Assembly (NCBI GenBank): GCA_028280455.1
Contig: JANQLT010000023.1
Coordinates: forward strand, 1-64,000
Direction: 5' to 3'
Source of the DNA: Kiloniellales bacterium
Lineage (GTDB): Bacteria > Pseudomonadota > Alphaproteobacteria > Kiloniellales > JAKSDN01
Length of the DNA: 64,000 nt
Under the pieces are notes generated by a model. The model searched no databases. It saw only the letters and a list, made by a program, of their open reading frames with translations, and was not told the origin of the DNA. The translations under genes and the position numbers were made by a program. Of this stretch, positions 1 to 7,681 are shown one piece after another (the first letter of the stretch is position 1; each line of letters opens with the position of its first letter).

Positions 1-1318
1 GGACCGCCAGGACCCAGGGCAGGATGAGCTCGCCGGCGTGCTTTCCGACGATGGTGGCGCCGACGATGCGGCCGCGACCGTCGATCACGGCCTTGGCGAA
101 ACCTTCTGTTGCGCGCTCGGCCTGGGCACGGTCGTTCTCGGCGAAGGGGAAGGTGGTGGCGGTTGCCTTGCCGTCCTTCTCCTTGGCCGCCGCTTCCAGA
201 AGGCCGACGTGTGCCAGCTCGGGCTCCGTGTAGGTGACCCAGGGCACCGCCCGGTAGTCGACCTTGGACGGCAGACGGAACAGCGCGTTGCGGATGACGA
301 TGCCGGCGTGGTAGCCGGCGACATGGGTGAACTGGTAGCCGCCGGTGACATCGCCGACGGCGAAGATGCGCTTGTTCGAGGTCCGCAGGCGCTGGTCGAC
401 CGCGATGCCCTTGCCGTCGTAGTGGACGCCGGCGGCATCGAGGTTCAGCGACGAGACCGAGGGGGTCCGGCCGACCGCGACCAGCAGGTGGCTGCCCTGG
501 ATGACCCGGCGCGCCGCACCTTCCTCCCCCGCGCCCTCTTCGCCCGGGCCCTCGACGGTCACGGCCACGCCCTTGGGGCTGCCGTTGCCGTTGCGGACCA
601 GGTTGGCCACCGACTGCACCTTGGTGCCTTCGAGGATCTCGATGCCCTCGCGGCGCAGCCGGGTGACGACCACCTCGGCGGCCTCGGGGTCGTCCTTGCC
701 GAGCGCCCGGCTGCGGGCCAGCACCGTCACCTTGGCGCCGAGCCGGCGGAAGGCCTGGGCCATCTCCAGGCCGATCGGCCCGCCGCCGACGATCACCAGG
801 TGCTCCGGCCGCTCCTCCAGGTCGAAGATGGTCTCGTTGGTGAGGTGCGGCACCTCCTCGATGCCGGGGATCGGCGGCACCGTCGGCGAGGAGCCGGTGG
901 CGACCACGAAGCGCCGGGCGCGGACGGTCCTGTTGCCGGCCAGGATCTCCTGCGGCCCGGTGAAAGCGGCCTCGGCCTTGATCACCTCGACGCCGAGGCC
1001 TTCGAAGCGCTCCACGGAGTCGTGCGGCGCGATGTTGGCGATGACGCCCTTGACGTGCTTGTGCACGGCCGGAAAGTCGATCGCCGGCTCGTGGCCGTTG
1101 ACGCCGAAGGCCGCGCTGACCCGGGCGCTCTGGGCGTGGTGCGCGGCGGCGAGGATCGACTTGGAGGGCACGCAGCCGACGTTGAGGCAGTCGCCGCCCA
1201 TCGCGCCCTTCTCGACCAGGACGGTCTTGGCACCCATCTGGCTCGCCCCGGCCGCGACCGACAGGCCGCCGGAGCCGCCGCCGATGACGCAGATGTCAGC
1301 CTTCAGGATGTCGCTCAT
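1..1318 (-). CDS. FAD-dependent NAD(P)-disulfide oxidoreductase (dihydrolipoamide dehydrogenase / mercuric reductase-like), partial
   Basis: This is a class I pyridine nucleotide-disulfide oxidoreductase. It uses FAD, NAD(P) and a redox-active cysteine pair to move electrons between a dithiol/disulfide substrate and NAD(P). The protein starts at ATG 1318 with the Rossmann motif VIGGGSGG near residues 11-18. The redox pair follows in GGDCLNVGCVPSK near residue 43. A second dinucleotide-binding motif (VIVGGGPIGLEMA) and the FAD motif (FAVGDVTGG) come later. About 439 codons are visible and the frame stays open to the window edge, so the last few dozen residues, with the usual dimerisation-domain His-Glu pair, are missing. 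The lipoyl enzyme is not certain, because no 2-oxoacid dehydrogenase genes are adjacent. A SoxF or mercuric-reductase-like paralogue fits equally well. Confidence 0.85.
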   Translation of the reverse strand, partial: MSDILKADICVIGGGSGGLSVAAGASQMGAKTVLVEKGAMGGDCLNVGCVPSKSILAAAHHAQSARVSAAFGVNGHEPAIDFPAVHKHVKGVIANIAPHDSVERFEGLGVEVIKAEAAFTGPQEILAGNRTVRARRFVVATGSSPTVPPIPGIEEVPHLTNETIFDLEERPEHLVIVGGGPIGLEMAQAFRRLGAKVTVLARSRALGKDDPEAAEVVVTRLRREGIEILEGTKVQSVANLVRNGNGSPKGVAVTVEGPGEEGAGEEGAARRVIQGSHLLVAVGRTPSVSSLNLDAAGVHYDGKGIAVDQRLRTSNKRIFAVGDVTGGYQFTHVAGYHAGIVIRNALFRLPSKVDYRAVPWVTYTEPELAHVGLLEAAAKEKDGKATATTFPFAENDRAQAERATEGFAKAVIDGRGRIVGATIVGKHAGELILPWVLAV

Positions 1319-1362
1319 GGCGCCCTCTCGATCATGCAAGCCCGGTTCGGGGATGGCCCCGC

Positions 1363-1845
1363 TCAGTTCCGCACGATGATCGGATAGTCCGGCGTCGGAT
1401 TGAGCGGGCAGGAATAGACGTACTCGCCCTCGGTCAGCTCGATCTCGTAGTCCTTGGTCACGCCCTGTGCGAGACCGCCACCCGAGACCTTGGGCTTGAA
1501 GGGGATCTGGACGGCACTGGCCGCCCTGAGATAGTAGCCCAGCGAATAGGGCACGTTCTTGTTGGTGACCCGGAAGATGTACTTGCCGGGCTTGAGCACC
1601 AGGGGCTCGACGGCGGCCAGGCGCTTGTCGCCGGTCTCGCCGTTGATCGCCGCGCAGTCGGCCTTCTTGCTGGAGCTGTAGGCATGGTCCATGCCCTCGG
1701 GCTCGACGAACTGGCAGGCGGTCTGGGTCAGCTCGATCACGGTGGCTTCGGCGGCGGCCGCGCCGTGGCTGGCGAGCCCGAGCATGGCGGCGCCGGCCAG
1801 AGCGGCGGCGAGGCTGGCGGTCCGGCGCGAATCGACTCTCGTCAT
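1363..1845 (-). CDS. exported small cupredoxin-like protein
   Basis: The 160-residue protein starts at ATG 1845. It has a clear Sec signal peptide: Arg-rich start, an Ala/Leu core near residues 11-24 and an AAA cleavage region near residue 31. The mature part looks like a small beta-sandwich: LKPGKYIFRVTNKNVPYSLG resembles the strand layout of cupredoxins, and it ends with EGEYVYSCPLNPTPDYPIIV. The C-terminal Cys sits where a type 1 copper Cys would be, but I see no His ligand arrangement around it, so copper binding is doubtful. It lies just upstream of the disulfide oxidoreductase on the same strand with a 44-bp gap, so the two may be co-transcribed and share a periplasmic redox role. That link is inference. 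Confidence 0.6.
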   Translation of the reverse strand: MTRVDSRRTASLAAALAGAAMLGLASHGAAAAEATVIELTQTACQFVEPEGMDHAYSSSKKADCAAINGETGDKRLAAVEPLVLKPGKYIFRVTNKNVPYSLGYYLRAASAVQIPFKPKVSGGGLAQGVTKDYEIELTEGEYVYSCPLNPTPDYPIIVRN

Positions 1846-1981
1846 GGCGGATTATCCCCGAGTGTTCGTCCTTAGAGAACGCAATATTGGCCGCGGCCCC
1901 AGGGAAGTCCTCCCGCGCAGGTTTTGAATTTATAACATTTCTATATCGGATATCCGCAGACACGCTGGGGTTATAGACGGA

Positions 1982-3469
1982 TCAGCCGCGGTCCGCGGGC
2001 AGCTCGAACCAGAAGCGGGTGCCTTCGCCGAGGCGGCTCTCGACCTGAAGCGCGCTGCCGTGGAGCTGCAGGATCTTCTGGCTGATCGCCAGGCCCAGGC
2101 CGGTGCCGCTGGGCTGCTCGGAGCGGGTGCGGTCGGCCCGGTAGAAGCGCTCGGTGATGTGCGGCAGGTCGACCTCGGCGATGCCGGGGCCGCTGTCGGC
2201 GACCTCGACCCGGGTCATCCAGTTGCCGTTCTCGAAGGCCAGCTTCACGCTGCCCCCCGCCTCGCTGTACTTGATGGCGTTGTCGATCAGGTTGTCGAGC
2301 ACCCGCTCGATCAGGCCGAGGTCGCCGAGGACCGGCGGCGTGCGCTCCGGCGAGATCACGTGCAGTGCGATGTCCTTCTTCTCCGCCGCCAGGTGGAACT
2401 TCTGGGCGACGTCCTGGATCAGCTCCTTGATCGAGAAGGGCTCGATCTCGATCACCGTGTCCCGGGTGTCGAGGATGGCCAGCTCGAAGAGCTCGCCGAC
2501 CAGGCGGCGTAGGCGCTCGGAGTAGCGCAGGGCGCGCTCGAGGTAGTCCTTCTGCTCCTCGGCGCTCATCTTGTCGTGGCGCAGCGCCACGGTCTCGATG
2601 GTGCCCTGCAGGGTCGCCAGGGGCGTGCGCAGGTCGTGGGAGATGTTGGCGACCAGCTCCCGGCGCAGCCCCTCCTCCTCCTTGAGCATGTCGAGCTGGG
2701 CGATCAGCCTTTGCGACATGGCCTGGAAGGTGCGCCCGGCCTGGTCGATCTCGTCGCCGCCCCTGTCCTTGGCCCAGTCGAGCGGCTCGGCCGGCGCGCT
2801 CAGGTCGCTCGCCTCGAAGGCGAGGATCGCGTCGTTCAGGCGCCGCAGCCGCCGCGTCACCAGGTTGAAGGCGACCAGCCCCACCGCCAGGGTGACGATG
2901 CCCGCACCGATGGCCAGCCAGACCGCCAGGCGCAGCACGTAGTCGCGCTCGAAGATCTCCAGGGTCGAGGCGTAGGCCTCGCTTTCGAGCACCGCGTAGA
3001 TGTAGCCGGCGATAACCGGGCCCTTCTGGATCGCCGCGGCCGAGAAGATCTTGCGGTCGGTGCGGCTGCGCGGGTCGTCGCCGCGCAGCGGATAGTCGCG
3101 ACTGCCGGCCAGGAAGGCCTTGATCGGCGCCAGCTCGACGCGCTCGCGCACCACCTTCCCCTCGGGCGCCGAGTAGCTGAGGATGCGGCCGTCGATATCG
3201 AGCAGGTAGACCTCGATGCGCGGGTTGACCAGCATCAGGCTTTTCACGGCGCGCTTGAAATCGGCCGCCTGCTCGAAGTCGCCGCCGATGTCGGAGCCGA
3301 TGTAGTCCATGATGTTGCCGGCCAGCGCCTGGTTCAGGCTCTGGTCGACCGCCTCGAGCTGCAGGCGGTTCATCATCAGGGTCATGATCAGGTAGGCCAG
3401 GCTGATCAGCAGGATCAGCCCGAGCAGGATGGCGATCAGCTTGCCGTAGAGGGTGCCGAGCAGCTTCAT
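1982..3469 (-). CDS. membrane sensor histidine kinase (two-component system)
   Basis: This histidine kinase autophosphorylates in response to an extracytoplasmic signal and passes the phosphate to the regulator encoded just upstream. The chosen start is ATG 3469, because it forms a 4-nt ATGA overlap with the regulator's stop, which suggests translational coupling; an in-frame GTG or ATG 33 nt further up is possible. Domain order is: a first membrane helix near residues 9-32, a periplasmic sensor segment of about 140 residues, a second helix near 180-205, HAMP, then HisKA with ISHDLRTP (His acceptor). The HATPase domain has an N box (DNLIDNAIKYS), a G1 box (DSGPGIAE) and a G2 box (GTGLGLAIS). 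The signal cannot be read from the sequence. Confidence 0.93.
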   Translation of the reverse strand: MKLLGTLYGKLIAILLGLILLISLAYLIMTLMMNRLQLEAVDQSLNQALAGNIMDYIGSDIGGDFEQAADFKRAVKSLMLVNPRIEVYLLDIDGRILSYSAPEGKVVRERVELAPIKAFLAGSRDYPLRGDDPRSRTDRKIFSAAAIQKGPVIAGYIYAVLESEAYASTLEIFERDYVLRLAVWLAIGAGIVTLAVGLVAFNLVTRRLRRLNDAILAFEASDLSAPAEPLDWAKDRGGDEIDQAGRTFQAMSQRLIAQLDMLKEEEGLRRELVANISHDLRTPLATLQGTIETVALRHDKMSAEEQKDYLERALRYSERLRRLVGELFELAILDTRDTVIEIEPFSIKELIQDVAQKFHLAAEKKDIALHVISPERTPPVLGDLGLIERVLDNLIDNAIKYSEAGGSVKLAFENGNWMTRVEVADSGPGIAEVDLPHITERFYRADRTRSEQPSGTGLGLAISQKILQLHGSALQVESRLGEGTRFWFELPADRG

Positions 3470-4167
3470 GGCGCCTCGGCGAACTTGTAGCCGACGCCCC
3501 ACACGGTGAGGATGTAGCGCGGCTCCGAGGGATCCTGCTCGACCTTGGCGCGCAGCCGGTTGATGTGGGTGTTGACCGTGTGCTCGTAGCCCTGGTGGCC
3601 GTAGCCCCAGACCTGATGCAGCAAGTCGGCCCGGGTGAAGACCCGGCCGGGATGCCCGGCGAAGTGGGCCAGCAGGTCGAACTCCCGCGCCGTCAGCTCG
3701 ACCGGCTTGCCGGCGATTGCGACGCTGCGCTTCTCGACGTCGATGGTCAGCGCGCCGGCGGAGAGCCGCGGCGGCGCCTGCGCCTTGGGCCGGGCCATCA
3801 TCTCGACGCGCCGGAAGATCGCCCGGATGCGCGCCAGCAGCTCGTGCAGGCTGCAGGGCTTCACGATGTAGTCGTCGGCGCCCATCTCCAGGCCGAGCAC
3901 CCGGTCGAGCTCGGTCGACTTGGCGGTCAGCATGATGATCGGCGTGTAGGGCGGCTGGGCCCGCAGCCGGCGGCAGACCTCCAGGCCCTCGACCTCCGGC
4001 AGCATGAGATCGAGGATGATCAGGTCGGGCCCGACCGCCTCGGCCGCCGCGAGCCCGGCCGCGCCGTCGTGCGCCACCTCGACCGCCCAGCCCTCGTCGC
4101 GCAGGTTGAGCGCCAGGATCTCGGCATAGTCCCGGTTGTCCTCGATCAGCAGGATCTTCTGCGCCAT
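3466..4167 (-). CDS. OmpR/PhoB-family response regulator
   Basis: This is a DNA-binding response regulator partnered with the overlapping histidine kinase. The start is ATG 4167, giving MAQKILLIEDNRDYAE, the classic receiver-domain opening; the upstream extension is Arg-rich and not conserved in type. The receiver has the acidic pair in IEDN, the phospho-acceptor Asp in LILDLMLPEVEG near residue 52 and the Lys in IVKPCS. The C-terminal winged helix contains LTAREFDLLAHFAGHPGRVF and ends with the usual GVGYKF. Length (233 residues) is normal. The region upstream, shared with the divergent toxin operon, should hold its promoter. Confidence 0.93.
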   Translation of the reverse strand: MAQKILLIEDNRDYAEILALNLRDEGWAVEVAHDGAAGLAAAEAVGPDLIILDLMLPEVEGLEVCRRLRAQPPYTPIIMLTAKSTELDRVLGLEMGADDYIVKPCSLHELLARIRAIFRRVEMMARPKAQAPPRLSAGALTIDVEKRSVAIAGKPVELTAREFDLLAHFAGHPGRVFTRADLLHQVWGYGHQGYEHTVNTHINRLRAKVEQDPSEPRYILTVWGVGYKFAEAP

Positions 4168-4280
4168 GCCCTCATCCGACAGGCCCCGCCCGCAGCCGTC
4201 AAGGGACCCGCGCCGGCGGGCCCGGGACCTCATGGGGACGTGATCGGCCGGACGATAGTGGCGATATCAGCCCGCGGGCT

Positions 4281-4299
4281 TGTAACCCAATGGGATACA
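4281..4299. promoter_or_regulatory. palindromic operator 1 of the toxin-antitoxin operon
   Basis: TGTAACCCAATGGGATACA is an almost perfect dyad (TGTA-n-CCCA-n-TGGG-n-TACA), 36 bp upstream of the toxin start. Type II antitoxins normally repress their own operon from such sites. The core CCCAATGGG with a TACA flank recurs at 4317-4333. Confidence 0.6.
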
Positions 4300-4316
4300 A
4301 ATTCACTTGTGATTAG

Positions 4317-4333
4317 TGCCCCAATGGGTTACA
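4317..4333. promoter_or_regulatory. second half-conserved operator of the toxin-antitoxin operon
   Basis: The sequence TGCCCCAATGGGTTACA repeats the core and right arm of the palindrome at 4281-4299. It ends just before the toxin start codon at 4335. Two sites about 34 bp apart centre to centre would place bound antitoxin dimers about three helical turns apart, covering the promoter. That occupancy is inference. Confidence 0.5.
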
Positions 4334-4334
4334 T

Positions 4335-4715
4335 ATGACAATGAACGAGCGACCGCCGATCACGGTCATCGAGACGCCGGAGTTCATCTCCGATGCCAAA
4401 CGGCTGTTCGGTGAGTCGGATCGCTGGGCGCTCGTCAACGCGATCGCTCACCACCCCGAGCGCGGCGATGTGATGCCAGGCTCGGGCGGCGCACGAAAGC
4501 TCCGCTGGGCAACCAAAGGAAAGGGCAAGAGTGGCGGCAGTCGCGTGATCTATCACTTTCACGGTTACGACACACCGGTGTTCTTGCTCGGCATCTTTGC
4601 CAAAGGCGAGAAGATAAACCTGACGAAAGCGGAGCTGAACGCCTTGTCGAAGATCCTCTCTGGCCTGGCCGAGGACTACAAAGAAGGAGTGAGACGGCAT
4701 GTCAAAGGCCGGTGA
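4335..4715 (+). CDS. RelE/ParE-superfamily (HigB-2-like) toxin
   Basis: This is the putative toxin of a type II toxin-antitoxin module. HigB-type toxins are ribosome-dependent mRNA endonucleases held inactive by the antitoxin. The 126-residue protein has the family core: GARKLRWATKGKGKSGG (basic strand), RVIYHFHGYDTPVFLLGIFAKGEK (strands with the terminal basic cluster) and a C-terminal helix. The toxin gene comes first, the reversed order typical of higBA rather than relBE. The ATG at 4335 lies directly after the second operator half, and a second in-frame ATG lies at 4341. No strong ribosome-binding site is visible. The antitoxin gene overlaps its end by 17 nt. Confidence 0.85.
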   Translation: MTMNERPPITVIETPEFISDAKRLFGESDRWALVNAIAHHPERGDVMPGSGGARKLRWATKGKGKSGGSRVIYHFHGYDTPVFLLGIFAKGEKINLTKAELNALSKILSGLAEDYKEGVRRHVKGR

Positions 4716-5037
4716 AAAGCTCATTCGCGCCGCCAAGCAAGCGCAAGCCTTCGCCCGGGGTGAAGCGGATCCGCGGGGCTATCGGGTTCATGTCCCGGCC
4801 CAGGTCGACGTCAAGGCGATCCGCAAGCGCTTGAACATGACGCAGTCGGCCTTCTCGGCGGCCTTCGGCATTAGTCTCAGCACCTTGCGAAAATGGGAAC
4901 AGGAAGGCCGCACACCCGAGGGCCCGTCTCGCGCCTATCTCAAGGTCATCGACAGGAACCCGGAAGCCGTCATGGTCGCGCTCGCAGACGACGAGGCCAC
5001 GTCGCGAGCAGCCGGCGCGAAGACAGTCAGTCGGTGA
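4699..5037 (+). CDS. XRE-family antitoxin (HigA-2-like)
   Basis: This 112-residue helix-turn-helix protein is the antitoxin and probable autorepressor of the module. VDVKAIRKRLNMTQSAFSAA followed by FGISLSTLRKWEQ is a textbook lambda-repressor-type helix-turn-helix near residues 35-70. RTPEGPSRAYLKVI is the conserved tail seen in HigA-type antitoxins. It starts at ATG 4699 inside the toxin gene, preceded by AAGGAG at about the right distance, so the two are translationally coupled. Its TGA stop directly abuts the stop of the convergent EamA gene. It should bind the palindromes at 4281-4299 and 4317-4333. Confidence 0.85.
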   Translation: MSKAGEKLIRAAKQAQAFARGEADPRGYRVHVPAQVDVKAIRKRLNMTQSAFSAAFGISLSTLRKWEQEGRTPEGPSRAYLKVIDRNPEAVMVALADDEATSRAAGAKTVSR

Positions 5038-5964
5038 TCAGCGGCGGCGGACGGCGAGCAGGCCGGCGCCGACGATCAGCAGCATGCCCAGGACGGTCGC
5101 GGCGCTCGGCGGGGTCGCGAAGACCAGGTAGTCCATGACCGCGACGAAGATCAGATAGCTGTAGTCGAAGGGCGCGACGCTGGCGGGCGGGGCCACCTGG
5201 TAGGCGCCGGCCAGGCTCATCTGGATCGCCACTACAAGGAGGGCCAGCAAGGCCAGGAGGCCCCACTCGGCCGGGCCGATGGCCGACCAGCCGAGCAGCA
5301 GGTAGGCGTAGGTCTCGGCCAGCGCGGCGGACGGCTTCCAGAGGGCGACGACGGCGCTGAAGACGACGCCGGCCAGCAGCATCGTCAGGTTCAGCGATAG
5401 CGACAGGGCCGCGGCCGGCAGGCCCTGGCACTTGCCGCGTGCCGTGATGTGGGTCAGCGCGTAGAGCAGGCCGCCGAGCACCGGGAGCAGCGCCAGGGGC
5501 GTGAAGGCCTCGCCGCCCGGCTGCAGGATCAGCAGCACGCCGGCGAAGCCGAGGGCCACGGCGATCCAGCGCCTGATACCCACGGGCTCACCGATGGCCA
5601 CGGCCGAGAGCAGGGTGACGAAGATCGGCCCGCTGTAGATGCCGGCGGCGACGGTCGAGAGGCTCAGGTGCGGGATCGTCGCGTAGAAGACGATGAGCTG
5701 CGTCGTCATGAAGAGCGCGCGCAGCAGCGGCCAGGGACCGAGCGCCGCCGACCAGATCGCCCGCTGCCCGCCCTGCCCCAGCGCGATCAGGAAGAACAGG
5801 GGCAGGGTCAGCAGGCCGCGCAGGGCGAAGATCTGCCAGAGCGACAGCCGGTCGCTGTAGACCTTGAACAGGGAATCCTGGATCGACATCAGGAACACGG
5901 CGCCGACGACCAGCGTGACGCCGAGGGCCACCTTGTTCGGTCGCGCATCCGGGGACTCGGCCAT
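5038..5964 (-). CDS. EamA/DMT-family transporter (drug/metabolite exporter)
   Basis: This 308-residue inner-membrane protein has about ten hydrophobic segments in two EamA repeats, the normal architecture of drug/metabolite transporters. Recognisable family stretches are SIQDSLFKVYSDRLSLWQI in the first helix pair, FAGVLLILQPG at the end of the first half and GMLLIVGAGLLAVRRR at the C-terminus. The start at ATG 5964 (MAESPDARPNK) keeps a short cytoplasmic tail; an upstream alternative at 6018 adds 18 residues that look non-conserved. Substrate is unknown. It is divergent from a LysR regulator with 121 bp between them, a layout in which the regulator often controls the transporter. Confidence 0.88.
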   Translation of the reverse strand: MAESPDARPNKVALGVTLVVGAVFLMSIQDSLFKVYSDRLSLWQIFALRGLLTLPLFFLIALGQGGQRAIWSAALGPWPLLRALFMTTQLIVFYATIPHLSLSTVAAGIYSGPIFVTLLSAVAIGEPVGIRRWIAVALGFAGVLLILQPGGEAFTPLALLPVLGGLLYALTHITARGKCQGLPAAALSLSLNLTMLLAGVVFSAVVALWKPSAALAETYAYLLLGWSAIGPAEWGLLALLALLVVAIQMSLAGAYQVAPPASVAPFDYSYLIFVAVMDYLVFATPPSAATVLGMLLIVGAGLLAVRRR

Positions 5965-6029
5965 CGTCGAAAACCCGCTCGCCGCCAGACTCGCCGGATC
6001 GCCGGCACGGTCGGGCACACTAGCGGCGC

Positions 6030-6085
6030 GCCTATTGTTCGACTAGGCGTTGTCTAATGATCGAATAGTTGAGATAATTCGAATA
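6030..6085. promoter_or_regulatory. AT-rich divergent control region between eamA-type gene and lysR-type gene
   Basis: This stretch is far more AT-rich than its surroundings. It carries repeated TTCGA elements in both orientations (CTATTGTTCGA, ATCGAATAG, ATTCGAAT). That pattern fits binding of a LysR-type dimer plus overlapping divergent promoters. No exact -35/-10 pair is claimed. Confidence 0.4.
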
Positions 6086-7009
6086 ATGTCCCTGGCCCCG
6101 ATCAACGGATTCGAGGTCTTCCTGGCCATCGTGCGCGAGGGATCGCTGCGCGCGGCGGCCCGGGCGCTCGGCCTCGGCGCGCCGGCGGTCAGTCACCAAC
6201 TGAAGGCGCTGGAGCGCCGTATCGGCGTCGACCTGCTGGTCCGCACGACCCGCTCGATCGAGCTGACCGAGGCCGGGCGCACCCTGCTCGACGGCGCCGG
6301 GCCCGCCTTCGCGGCGATCCAGGAGGCGATCGAGGGCACCCGCGCCGTCGGCAGGTCGGCCAGCGGCACCCTGCGCCTGACCCTGCCGCGCAGCGCCTAC
6401 AAGATGCTGATCGCGCCGATCCTGCACGACTTCCAGGCGCGCTACCCGGAGGTCAGCCTCGAGCTTTCGATCAACGAAGGGCTGGTCGACATCGTCAAGG
6501 AGGGCTTCCACGCCGGCTTCCGCCTGGGCGACCGGCTGACCCCCGGCATGGTCGCGGTGCGCCTGACCGGCCCGCTCTCGCCCTGTTTCTCGGCCGCGCC
6601 CGCCTACCTCGACGCCCACGGCCGCCCCCAGCGCCCGCGCGACCTGCTGAGCCACAAGTGCGTCCGCTACCGCTTCGTCACGGCCAACCGCATCTGGGAC
6701 TGGCAGGTCGTCGAGGACGGCCAGCTCAAGACGGTCGACCCGCCGACCCGGCTGATCTTCGACAGCATGCAATCGGTCATGCAGGCGGTGCGCGACGGCC
6801 ACGGCATCGGCTGGTCGCTGCGCGCGGTTGTCGACGACCACCTGGAGTCCGGCGCGCTGGAGTCGGTCCTCGACTCCTATGTGGCGCCGCTACCGCCCTA
6901 CTACCTCTACTTTCCGGAACAGAACCGACGGCTGGAGCTGCTGCGGATCTTCATCGATTTCCTCGCGTCGAAGCGCGAAACGCCAGAGGCCCAAGCCGCT
7001 CTCGCATAG
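6086..7009 (+). CDS. LysR-family transcriptional regulator
   Basis: The 307-residue protein starts at ATG 6086 (MSLAPINGFEVFLAIVREG). It has the LysR winged helix-turn-helix in residues 8-65: AARALGLGAPAVSHQLKALE, then RTTRSIELTEAGRTLL. The effector domain follows, with PRSAYKMLIAPILHDFQARY opening the first subdomain. The hinge and C-terminal half (CVRYRF, WDWQV, GHGIGWSL) resemble the group of AmpR/GcvA-unrelated LysR proteins common in alphaproteobacteria. The most likely target is the divergent transporter gene. Effector unknown. Confidence 0.9.
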   Translation: MSLAPINGFEVFLAIVREGSLRAAARALGLGAPAVSHQLKALERRIGVDLLVRTTRSIELTEAGRTLLDGAGPAFAAIQEAIEGTRAVGRSASGTLRLTLPRSAYKMLIAPILHDFQARYPEVSLELSINEGLVDIVKEGFHAGFRLGDRLTPGMVAVRLTGPLSPCFSAAPAYLDAHGRPQRPRDLLSHKCVRYRFVTANRIWDWQVVEDGQLKTVDPPTRLIFDSMQSVMQAVRDGHGIGWSLRAVVDDHLESGALESVLDSYVAPLPPYYLYFPEQNRRLELLRIFIDFLASKRETPEAQAALA

Positions 7010-7027
7010 GGCGCGGTCTCGCGCCAC

Positions 7028-7465
7028 TCAGTCCTCTAGAGGCGGAAGCCAGGTGAGCGAGGAATGATGCAAGGAGATGAGAATGCGTCCGTTCAGCTTG
7101 TGATAGGCGAAGGTGTAGTCGGCGCGGGTCGCGTTGCCGTCCCCGTCGATGAAGGTGTAATGCCCCATGTCCTTATAGCCGAGTCCTCCAGCCTTTAGGA
7201 TCGGACCGGCGGCACTCTGGAACTCCACTCGCTTCCAGCCTCGATTGAGAAAGCCATCGTCGTTGGGATAGTTCGGATCACCGCCCACGAAGTACGATCG
7301 CGTTCCGGCGCGATCGAGCCGAATGACGTCCGCCAAAGTCGGCTTGAAAAGAAGCGGTTCGTCCGGTGCGCCGAAATCGTAGAGGTCCAAGAGCTGGTCC
7401 ACGTCGCGCTCGATGACGTACTTTGCCCAAGCACGCTGCGCGGCGATGACTTCAGCCTTGCTCAT
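7028..7465 (-). CDS. NTF2-like (SnoaL/CaMKII-association type) protein
   Basis: The 145-residue protein starts at ATG 7465 (MSKAEVIAAQRAWAKYVIER). Its opening helix, the LYDFGAPDEPLLFKPT segment and the closing strand NGRILISLHHSSLTW match the cone-shaped NTF2-like fold of the SgcJ/CaMKII association family, whose endings carry a similar HHSS. Members are cytoplasmic and of varied or unknown function. It is convergent with the LysR gene (18 bp between stops) and is less GC-rich than its neighbours, as are the next two genes to the right. A short LysR-like relic follows beyond its 5' end, which suggests it came in by insertion. No specific reaction can be assigned. Confidence 0.7.
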   Translation of the reverse strand: MSKAEVIAAQRAWAKYVIERDVDQLLDLYDFGAPDEPLLFKPTLADVIRLDRAGTRSYFVGGDPNYPNDDGFLNRGWKRVEFQSAAGPILKAGGLGYKDMGHYTFIDGDGNATRADYTFAYHKLNGRILISLHHSSLTWLPPLED

Positions 7466-7584
7466 GGGCTCAAAGTTGCGCTCGTCGATCTCTCGGACTC
7501 CCCTCCGGTTGACTACCCGCAAGAGTACTGTGACGGATCGACACAGAAAAGATGTAGATTCTGCCGACGGGCCTGCGAGAAGCC

Positions 7585-7650
7585 CGCCTGACCGGGCCCC
7601 TCACCCCTGCTTCTCGGCGCCGCCCGCCTAACTCGACAGCCACGTCCCGC
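7585..7650 (+). pseudogene. short decayed LysR-gene fragment
   Basis: These about 66 bp align with 6560-6626 inside the intact LysR gene. Both contain CGCCTGACCGG, TTCTCGG, GCCCGCCTA and CTCGAC in the same order, at roughly 80 percent identity by eye. In the fragment the codon TAC has become TAA and there are small indels, so it cannot code. It could be a relic of a partial duplication or of a second LysR paralogue. It lies in the same orientation as the intact copy, on the far side of the NTF2-like gene. Confidence 0.55.
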
Positions 7651-7681
7651 CTGGGCACGGCCCCGGACAGTGTCGGGGCGG

